From an uncultured Campylobacter sp. (GTDB taxonomy: Bacteria; Campylobacterota; Campylobacteria; Campylobacterales; Campylobacteraceae): DNA of 5,826 bases. Position 1 is the first letter of the stretch. Each line of letters begins with the position of its first letter. The position numbers were made by a program, and so were the translations under genes. The notes under the pieces were generated by a model. It made no database searches. It was not told the origin of the DNA and worked only from the letters and a program-made list of their open reading frames with translations. Where the stretch lies: NCBI RefSeq assembly GCF_938039245.1, contig NZ_CALHVN010000052.1:1-5826 (forward strand), written 5' to 3'. Of the stretch, positions 1 through 5,464 are shown piece by piece.

Positions 1-15
1 AGTATCGTGAGATGA

Positions 16-97
16 TTTTAAATGTTTTGAAGTAAATTTCGTCCCAAGACTAGACATATAGTCTGTCGCAGGGCGAAATTTACGAAATCATTTAAAA
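16..97. repeat. Long nested imperfect palindrome
   Basis: Three nested inverted repeats share one centre. TTTTAAATG (16-24) pairs with CATTTAAAA (89-97), TAAATTTCG (33-41) with CGAAATTTA (74-82), and AGACTA (47-52) with TAGTCT (59-64) around a 6-nt loop. CCC (43-45) and GGG (71-73) add a further short stem. Together they can form an ~80-nt interrupted hairpin. No T-tract follows either end, so it is not a canonical terminator. It could be a small dispersed repeat, an RNA-processing or transcript-end structure, or part of the leader of a gene to the left. I see no coding sequence in 1-138. Confidence 0.5.
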
Positions 98-103
98 GCG
101 CTC

Positions 104-129
104 GCGAGACGAGCCGAAGCAAGTCTCGC
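104..129 (-). terminator. Probable terminator hairpin of dcuB
   Basis: On the minus strand, nine bases after the dcuB stop, GCGAGAC pairs with GTCTCGC. Inside this stem a 2x2 mismatch leads to GC-TTCG-GC, so the transcript would carry a very stable C(UUCG)G tetraloop. The UUCG loop forms only in minus-strand RNA, which fits termination of dcuB. The following T-run is short (TTTT) and offset by about six bases, so the terminator may be weak or the hairpin may mainly protect the transcript end. Confidence 0.5.
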
Positions 130-138
130 ATGGCAAGA

Positions 139-1818
139 TTATTTAATAAATCCGTACAGATTAGCTAATACCCAACCCACCGCGCACGAACTAAACACGC
201 CGATAAGACCCGGGATGATGAAGCTATGGTTGATGACGTATTTACCGATATGGGTTGTGCCGGAGCGGTCAAATTGCACGGCTGCAAGGTCGCTCGGATA
301 AGTAGGAAGGATAAAGTATCCGTAGCAAGCCGTAGCAAACGCGACGATGATGCCCGGATCCACTCCGATCTGAACGGCGAGCGGTACGAACGTCGCAGCG
401 GCTGCGGCTTGAGAGTTTAGGAACTTAGAAATCAGCATACCTACGACGATATACATCCATGGATAAGCTTTCATCACCTCTCCTAGCGAGCCTTTTAACA
501 TCTCGATATGAGAGTGGAACATCGTCTCAGCCATCCAGCTGATGCCGTAGATCGCGACAAGCGCCACCATACCGCTGTGGAAAATCTCGTTTTGAGCGAT
601 TTTAGCAGCCTTGATGCCTGAGTAGATCATCATGATGGACGCGGCTAATAGCATGAAAATTTGGATCGTATCGACCATGCCTAGAGGGGCGGTCTTTTTC
701 ATAGTATCTTTTACTACGATGCTAGCGTTTGCGACGGTTTCGGTCTTGTCGCCTTTAGTAATAACTACGTTGCCGTCTTGAAGCACGATGGTTTGAGTTA
801 CTTTTTTGTCTTTATCTAGGACTTCTACGTTAGTAAATTTAGTAGCGTCTTTTACCTTACTGTCTTTTACGTTTGAGACGACTTTGCTACTATCTACGGT
901 AGAGACTACTTGACCGTCTTTTACGGTGATGTTTTTAACTACTTTTTTATCCACTACGATTTCAATAGATTTACCCGGGACGTCGCTAGTCCAGCTAGGG
1001 CGAAGCTGTTTATAGTAGCCAAGCACCGCCACGATAGCGATGGTAGCGAGAAATATCCACATCACGTTCCACTGTTTAGCAGGAAGTTTTTCGCCGATTA
1101 GAGAGTGAGATTCGTCTGAGCCGTAGATATATCTTCTTTGCTCAGGGTCTTTGATCTTCTCTTGAAACTCGGGGTCTTTATCTAAGTCTTTACCTCTAAA
1201 GATCGAGTAAGTACCGATGATAAGCATACCGATAAACGTAGACGGGATAGTGACTTTTAGCAAGTCCACGTAGCTGGTAAATCCGTCGATATGAACGGTG
1301 CCCGTGCCTAGCAAAACGGCGACCATAGATACGCCCGCAACCGAAACCGGGCTAGCGATGATAGCTAGCTGAGACGAGATCGTGGTAGCAGCTAGCGGTC
1401 TTTCCGGACGGATGCCGCTTTTGATAGATACGTCGTAAATGATCGGCAGTAGCGTATAAACCGTGTGTCCGGTGCCGCATAGAACCGTTAGCGTCCAACC
1501 GCAAAGAGGCGCCAAAATACAGACGAATTTAGGATTTTTTCTTAGCGCTTTTTCTGCGATTTGAAGCATAACGTCAAGACCGCCCGCAGCTTGCAGCGTA
1601 GCGCTTGCTACGACGACGGCTAGGATCGTGAGGATAACGTCGATAGCGGGCTTGCCCGGCTTCATACCGAATGCAAATACCAAGATAACAAGACCGATGC
1701 CGCCTAGTACGCCCAGCGCCATACCGCCTTTTTTAGCGCCGTAAAACAGACATCCGAGTACGACTATTAGTTGGAGAGTGAACTGCGTGCTTTCACTCAA
1801 ACTGGTTAGGAATTCCAT
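139..1818 (-). CDS. dcuB: Anaerobic C4-dicarboxylate transporter, DcuB type, with large insert
   Basis: Inner-membrane carrier of the Dcu family, which exchanges or takes up fumarate, malate, aspartate and succinate during anaerobic fumarate respiration. Residues 13-275 and 379-559 match what I know of E. coli DcuB closely: the GGLDVMLQIAEK segment (79-90), CGTGHTVYT (114-122), RGKDLDKD (208-215) and the C-terminal LPTYPSDLAA with FDRSGTTHIG (504-525). K465, T506 and D510 appear to match E. coli K353, T394 and D398, residues linked to DcuB's regulatory contact with the sensor DcuS. The length is 559 residues against about 446 in E. coli; the excess is mostly a hydrophilic, Val/Lys/Asp-rich insert at about 277-378. 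The frame is intact, with hydrophobic segments on both sides of the insert. AAGGAG five bases before ATG fixes the start. It is transcribed away from larA, sharing the 223-bp spacer. DcuB rather than DcuA is favoured by the GHTVYTLLPIIYDV segment. Confidence 0.9.
   Translation of the reverse strand: MEFLTSLSESTQFTLQLIVVLGCLFYGAKKGGMALGVLGGIGLVILVFAFGMKPGKPAIDVILTILAVVVASATLQAAGGLDVMLQIAEKALRKNPKFVCILAPLCGWTLTVLCGTGHTVYTLLPIIYDVSIKSGIRPERPLAATTISSQLAIIASPVSVAGVSMVAVLLGTGTVHIDGFTSYVDLLKVTIPSTFIGMLIIGTYSIFRGKDLDKDPEFQEKIKDPEQRRYIYGSDESHSLIGEKLPAKQWNVMWIFLATIAIVAVLGYYKQLRPSWTSDVPGKSIEIVVDKKVVKNITVKDGQVVSTVDSSKVVSNVKDSKVKDATKFTNVEVLDKDKKVTQTIVLQDGNVVITKGDKTETVANASIVVKDTMKKTAPLGMVDTIQIFMLLAASIMMIYSGIKAAKIAQNEIFHSGMVALVAIYGISWMAETMFHSHIEMLKGSLGEVMKAYPWMYIVVGMLISKFLNSQAAAAATFVPLAVQIGVDPGIIVAFATACYGYFILPTYPSDLAAVQFDRSGTTHIGKYVINHSFIIPGLIGVFSSCAVGWVLANLYGFIK
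685..990 (-). other. Beta-rich hydrophilic insert domain in DcuB
   Basis: This encodes about residues 277-378, between LRPSW (272-276) and the LGMVDTIQIFML membrane segment (379-390). E. coli DcuB, as I recall it, has only about ten residues here. The insert has no cysteine and almost no aromatic residue, and alternates Val/Ile with Lys/Asp/Thr, which suggests beta strands. It contains an imperfect repeat: DKKVVKNITVKDGQVVST (290-307) and DKKVTQTIVLQDGNVVIT (337-354), with 10 of 18 positions identical and a period of 47. The tripeptide VKD occurs four times. The preceding loop (208-250) is strongly charged and probably cytoplasmic, so after one more helix (252-267) the insert would lie in the periplasm. 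That placement is inferred, and no function is known to me. Confidence 0.7.
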
Positions 1819-1823
1819 TTTTT

Positions 1824-1853
1824 CTCCTTTTAGGAAATTATGGCGCGATTATA
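1824..1853 (-). promoter_or_regulatory. dcuB promoter -10 and ribosome binding site
   Basis: Read on the minus strand, a perfect TATAAT lies at 1853-1848 and AAAAGGAG at 1831-1824, five bases before the ATG at 1818. Upstream are A/T runs instead of a clear -35 box, as is typical of Campylobacter sigma-70 promoters. The expected 5' leader is only some 20-25 bases. Confidence 0.6.
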
Positions 1854-1861
1854 TAAATATT

Positions 1862-1962
1862 AAAATTAAATACTAATAAAAAAATTAAAAATACATTCGT
1901 ATATATTAATCTTACGTTTAATAATAAATTTTATCGGTTCTATAAATTTAAAAATTAAATAC
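1862..1962. repeat. 12-bp direct repeat in the divergent promoter region
   Basis: AAAATTAAATAC occurs exactly at 1862-1873 and again at 1951-1962. The first copy lies just upstream of the dcuB -10 box, about where a -35 region would be. The second is about 33 bases upstream of the larA -10 box. A regulator shared by the two units could bind here, but the spacer is so AT-rich that chance is a serious alternative. Confidence 0.3.
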
Positions 1963-1995
1963 CCTTTTTAAATGCGTTTAAAAGAAAATTTTATA

Positions 1996-2036
1996 TATAA
2001 TCCTAAGATAAAAAATTAATAATTATACTTAAGGAG
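1996..2036 (+). promoter_or_regulatory. lar operon promoter -10 and larA ribosome binding site
   Basis: A perfect TATAAT (1996-2001) follows an A/T-rich stretch with no obvious -35 hexamer. AAGGAG (2031-2036) stands five bases before the larA ATG. The expected leader is about 30-35 bases, too short for a riboswitch. I see no clear inverted-repeat operator next to it. Confidence 0.6.
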
Positions 2037-2041
2037 CAAAC

Positions 2042-3292
2042 ATGCAGATTCCTATTCACTACGGCAAAGAGGATATCGTCGATCTAAACGTTCCGGAAAA
2101 AAATTTACTAGGCGTTTTTAACCCCAACCCAGTGGCCAAATTCGACGAAACGGCGCTCATTGCAAAGGCTCTGGCAAATCCGATAAATCAAAAAAGCTTT
2201 GACGAGTTTATCGCAGGCGACGAAAAGATCGTTATCATCGTAAACGACGGCACCAGGCCCACGCCGACGGCCAAAGTTTTAAAGCAAATTTACCCTAAAA
2301 TCCGCGATAAAAATAAAACCTTCATCATCGCCACGGGCTGCCACAGAGAGGGCACGCTAGAAGAGTACGAAATGATCTTCGGCAAAGAAATTTACGCGGA
2401 ACTTAACGCCAAAGGCGAAGTATGCGACCACGACTCTAAAAAAGATGAAATGAGCTATCTGGGCGAGTCCAAAAACGGCACGCAGATGTATCTAAACAAA
2501 ATCGTAGCCAAAGCAAAAAAAGTGATCGTCATAGGCTCGGTCGAGCCGCACTATTTTGCGGGCTACACGGGCGGGCGCAAGGCGTTTTTACCAGGCGTCG
2601 CCAAATACGAAACCATCGAGCAAAACCACAAACTAGCCCTTAGCGCCGACGCTCAGGCGCTGCGTTTAGAAGGCAATCCCGTGCATGAAGATATGATCGA
2701 CGCGATGAAAGTTCTAGCGCACATCGACGTTTTTTCGATCCAGACGGTGCTTGACAGCGAGCACGGCGTATATTACGCAAGCGCGGGAGACCTCAACGAC
2801 AGCTTTTACGACTGCGTGAAAAAGGCCGACGAGGTCTTTTGCGTAAATATCCCGCGCAAAGCAGATATCGTGATATCAGTCGCGCCCTATCCGATGGACG
2901 TCGATCTCTATCAAGCGCAAAAGGCCTTAGACAACGGTAAACTAGCGCTCGCGCAGGACGGAATTTTAATAATGGTCGCAAAGTGCCGCACAGGCATCGG
3001 CCCAAAGCCGTTTTTTAACCTAATGGCGTCCGCGCCGACTCCGCAAGAGGTGCTGGAAAAAATTTCAAACGAATTTCACCTAGGCTATCACAAGGCTGCT
3101 AAAATGGCCGAAATTTCGCTCTGGGCGCAGACCTGGGCGGTGAGCGAGCTTAGCGACGATGAGATGCGAGCCGTTCACCTAAAACCGTATCATGATTTGC
3201 AAAAGGCCCTAGACGACGCGCTCGCGCAAAAAGGCGCGGACGCGGGGATCATCATCTTGCCGTTTGGCTCGATGACCGTGCCTAAGGTTTAA
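2042..3292 (+). CDS. larA: Nickel-dependent lactate racemase family protein (LarA)
   Basis: Apoenzyme of the LarA superfamily, which racemises or epimerises 2-hydroxyacids using the nickel-pincer nucleotide (NPN) cofactor by proton-coupled hydride transfer. The length (416 residues) is normal; L. plantarum LarA has about 424. Matching by spacing to L. plantarum: K180 in YTGGRKAFLPG is the lysine that anchors the cofactor (K184), H196 matches the nickel ligand H200, H170 in GSVEPHYFAG and H101 in ATGCHR match the catalytic pair H174/H108, R72 in NDGTRPTP matches R75, and Q291 and K294 in YQAQK match Q295 and K298. All are present, so an active enzyme is likely. The ATG has a strong Shine-Dalgarno and leads the larACEB operon. 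Many LarA homologues use substrates other than lactate (malate, 2-hydroxyglutarate, phenyllactate, aldonates). The substrate here is not readable from these residues, and the adjacent dicarboxylate carrier makes malate worth considering. Confidence 0.93.
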   Translation: MQIPIHYGKEDIVDLNVPEKNLLGVFNPNPVAKFDETALIAKALANPINQKSFDEFIAGDEKIVIIVNDGTRPTPTAKVLKQIYPKIRDKNKTFIIATGCHREGTLEEYEMIFGKEIYAELNAKGEVCDHDSKKDEMSYLGESKNGTQMYLNKIVAKAKKVIVIGSVEPHYFAGYTGGRKAFLPGVAKYETIEQNHKLALSADAQALRLEGNPVHEDMIDAMKVLAHIDVFSIQTVLDSEHGVYYASAGDLNDSFYDCVKKADEVFCVNIPRKADIVISVAPYPMDVDLYQAQKALDNGKLALAQDGILIMVAKCRTGIGPKPFFNLMASAPTPQEVLEKISNEFHLGYHKAAKMAEISLWAQTWAVSELSDDEMRAVHLKPYHDLQKALDDALAQKGADAGIIILPFGSMTVPKV

Positions 3293-3297
3293 GCTTG
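3283..3297 (+). promoter_or_regulatory. larC ribosome binding site and TTG start
   Basis: TAAGG (3283-3287), inside the last larA codons, lies seven bases before a TTG at 3295. The TTG is two bases after the larA stop and starts a protein whose first residues (AKFLYYDASAGISGDM) match the conserved LarC amino terminus. No ATG or GTG in frame would give that start, so TTG is the likely initiator. Confidence 0.7.
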
Positions 3298-4713
3298 GCG
3301 AAATTTCTTTACTACGACGCGAGCGCAGGCATTAGCGGCGATATGAATTTAGGCGCGCTGGTGGATCTGGGCGCGGATTTTAGCTATCTTTGCGCCCAGC
3401 TTGCTAAACTAAATTTAGCTAGCGAGTTTTACCTACGCAAGCGCAAAGTGCTAAAATGCGGTATCTCCGCAACCAAAATAGACGTCGTTTGCGCGGCAAA
3501 TCTGAGTCAAATTCCGCTTGGCCTCTCGGGTGCTAAATTTAGCCCGCGTCAAAATTTAAGCGGCAAAATTTACGGCGCCCAATTTAGAGCGGATAAGCCC
3601 GCCCAAAACCGACCGCATCCGCGAAATTTCGCGCAAATTTTAGAGCTTATCGAGGGTTCTAGTCTAAGCGCTTTCGTAAAAAAAACGGCAAGCGAAATTT
3701 TTAGCGTTATCGCGCGAGCCGAGGCCAAAATCCACGGCACAAGCGTAGAGCAAGTACATTTTCACGAAGTGGGTGCGGCAGACAGCATCGCGGACGTAGT
3801 GGGCGCGGCTATTTGCTTGGAGGCCTTGGGCGCGCCGCAAATTTTTGCTTCGCCTATCGAGCTTGGCGGCGGTTTTGCGCATTGCGCTCACGGCAGGCTG
3901 GCCGTACCCGCGCCTGCGGTTTGCGAAATTTTAAAAGGCGCGCAAGTAAGCCTAGGACGGGCAAATTTTGAGACGACTACGCCAACGGGAGCGGCGATTT
4001 TAAAGGCCTGCGCGCTAAATTTAAGGGAGCAAGACGGCCGCGAACCGCCGCGAAATTTTAAAATTTTAAGCGCGGGCTACGGAGCGGGCGATAAAGAGGC
4101 CGCGGATTTTGCCAACGCGCTTCGCGTGATGCTTTGCGAAACGAGCGAGGATTTAGACGCGAGCAGCGAGCCGAATTTGAGCGCGCAAACCAGCTACGGC
4201 GAGCTTTGCGAGCAGATTTTAATCTCCACTAATATCGACGATATGGACGCCGAGAGCTTTGCCTTTGCGTGCGATATTTTGCGAGATAGCGGCGCGCTAG
4301 ACGTGTTTAGTAGGTCTATTTTTATGAAAAAGGGACGCGCGGGCTTTGAGCTAAACGCGCTGTGCCGCAAGAAGGACGCCGCGCGGATAAAGGGGCTGAT
4401 TTTCGCGCATACGACGGCTATCGGAGTTAGAGAGTGCGCCGTAAGGAAAACCGAGCTTGCGCGCGAGTTTTGCGAGGTGGAGACTAGATACGGCAAAATA
4501 AGGCTTAAAATTTCTCGCGGCCGAGTTTGCGGTTTTAACGCCGAGCAAAATTTAGCGGATAAAAATTTAGCCCGAAATTACTCCGAAATTTTAAAAATCA
4601 AGCCCGAATTCGAAGACTGCAAAAAAGCCGCGCAGAGATTTCAAACGACGATCCGCGAGGTTAGAAACGAGACTTTAAAAAAATATGACGAAACTAGAAA
4701 TTCTAAAAAATGA
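3295..4713 (+). CDS. larC: Nickel-pincer cofactor nickel insertase LarC (unsplit)
   Basis: CTP-dependent cyclometallase that inserts nickel into the dithiolated pyridinium mononucleotide, the last step of NPN synthesis. Landmarks are YYDASAGISGDM (6-17), HFHEVGAADSIADVVGAA (155-172), the Gly-rich GGGFAHCAHGRLAVPAPA (191-208), TTTPTGAA (227-234), and the C-terminal catalytic part with STNIDDMDAE (311-320), the GALDV and MKKGR stretches (333-348) and KPEFEDCKKAA (436-446). In L. plantarum the two parts (larC1/larC2) are joined only by programmed frameshifting; here one frame spans both. At 472 residues it is longer than the usual ~390-430. Part of the excess is residues 71-110, where many LarC proteins as I recall them carry a His-rich stretch; this one has a single histidine (H108). 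The start is TTG, and the last 29 bases overlap larE. The gene has 18 exact AAATTT motifs. Confidence 0.92.
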   Translation: MAKFLYYDASAGISGDMNLGALVDLGADFSYLCAQLAKLNLASEFYLRKRKVLKCGISATKIDVVCAANLSQIPLGLSGAKFSPRQNLSGKIYGAQFRADKPAQNRPHPRNFAQILELIEGSSLSAFVKKTASEIFSVIARAEAKIHGTSVEQVHFHEVGAADSIADVVGAAICLEALGAPQIFASPIELGGGFAHCAHGRLAVPAPAVCEILKGAQVSLGRANFETTTPTGAAILKACALNLREQDGREPPRNFKILSAGYGAGDKEAADFANALRVMLCETSEDLDASSEPNLSAQTSYGELCEQILISTNIDDMDAESFAFACDILRDSGALDVFSRSIFMKKGRAGFELNALCRKKDAARIKGLIFAHTTAIGVRECAVRKTELAREFCEVETRYGKIRLKISRGRVCGFNAEQNLADKNLARNYSEILKIKPEFEDCKKAAQRFQTTIREVRNETLKKYDETRNSKK

Positions 4714-5464
4714 TATAAAAAAGCTGGAAAATTTAGCCGTAGCGTTTAGCGGCGGCGTGGATAGCTCACTACTGCTACGCGTTGCCGCCGATACGCTAGG
4801 CCAGCGCGCGGTGGCGATCACGCTAAAATCGCCCTATATGTCTGGGCGCGAGATAAAAGAGGCGGTGGAATTTACCCGTACTTACGGCATCAGGCACGAA
4901 ATTTTAGAGCTAGACGCGCCCGAAGCGGTAAAAAATAATCCGCAAGATCGCTGCTACGTCTGCAAAAAGGCGGTTTTTACGCGGCTAATCGAGCTGGCAA
5001 AACATCTAGGCTTTACAAACGTCGCCGACGGCACGAACCTAGACGATCTTGGCGAATACCGCCCGGGGCTTAAAGCAAAAGACGAGCTTGGCGTACTTTC
5101 GCCGCTTAAAGGCCTCAAAAAATCAGAGATTAGAGAGCTTAGCCGCGAGCTTGGACTGCCAACCGCGGACAAGCCCAGCTACGCGTGCCTTCTGACGCGT
5201 TTGCCGCACGATAGGGAGTTTTCCGCGGAGGAGATTTCGCTCGTGGAGCGAGTCGAAAATCTGCTAATCTCGCACGGATTTTTAAACATTCGCGCGCGCT
5301 TTGACGGTAAAGCCTTTAAGCTGCAAATGGGAGCGAGCGAGACGAGGCGCTTTTGCGCGGGAGATTTTAGCGCTGTCGTGCGCGAGATCGCCGCGCTTGG
5401 CGAGTATGATATTTTGCTTGATTTAAAGGGGCTTCGCGGGGAGATTTTAAATGACGCAAGATGA
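4685..5464 (+). CDS. larE: ATP-dependent sulfur transferase LarE, three-cysteine type
   Basis: PP-loop enzyme that adenylylates the carboxylates of the pyridinium intermediate and replaces them with thiocarboxylates in NPN synthesis. The pyrophosphatase loop SGGVDSS is at 22-28, ADGTNLDDLGEYRPGL at 114-129, and the family's DKPSYACLLTR at 162-172. L. plantarum LarE has only one relevant cysteine, in the last motif, and sacrifices its sulfur. This protein has that cysteine (C168) plus a CxxC pair, C90 and C93 in RCYVCK, the arrangement shown in Thermotoga maritima LarE to hold a [4Fe-4S] cluster for catalytic sulfur transfer. A further C224 has no assigned role. The length (259) is normal. The ATG lies 29 bases before the larC stop and has only a weak Shine-Dalgarno, so translation is probably coupled to larC. 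A generic PP-loop ATPase is unlikely given the operon. Confidence 0.93.
   Translation: MTKLEILKNDIKKLENLAVAFSGGVDSSLLLRVAADTLGQRAVAITLKSPYMSGREIKEAVEFTRTYGIRHEILELDAPEAVKNNPQDRCYVCKKAVFTRLIELAKHLGFTNVADGTNLDDLGEYRPGLKAKDELGVLSPLKGLKKSEIRELSRELGLPTADKPSYACLLTRLPHDREFSAEEISLVERVENLLISHGFLNIRARFDGKAFKLQMGASETRRFCAGDFSAVVREIAALGEYDILLDLKGLRGEILNDAR
5440..5453 (+). promoter_or_regulatory. larB ribosome binding site and start inside larE
   Basis: GGAG (5440-5443), the end of a GGGGAG run, precedes the ATG at 5451 by seven bases. It sits inside the last larE codons, so larB starts 14 bases before the larE stop ends. This spacing and the LarB-like residues that follow set the start. Confidence 0.65.

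Noticed and set aside
1..138. CRISPR, tRNA or IS end at the left edge
   Set aside because: There is only one set of nested inverted arms, no evenly spaced direct repeats, no cloverleaf and no transposase fragment.
226..1101. Open frames on the plus strand (226-420 and 910-1101) opposite dcuB
   Set aside because: They lie wholly antisense to a well-supported membrane protein gene, have no recognisable motif, and are accidental by-products of its codon use.
2001..2041. A nickel or lactate riboswitch in the larA leader
   Set aside because: The leader predicted from the -10 box is only about 30-35 bases, A-rich and without a stable fold.
2793..3005. Minus-strand open frame inside larA
   Set aside because: It is antisense to conserved LarA sequence, and its Arg/Pro-rich translation has no family resemblance.
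3664..4548. Minus-strand open frames inside larC
   Set aside because: They overlap the clear larC frame and each other, without motifs or ribosome sites that would support them.
4685..5464. Reading LarE as a generic tRNA- or ExsB/QueC-type PP-loop enzyme
   Set aside because: The LarE-specific DKPSYACL region and its position between larC and larB make LarE the better reading.
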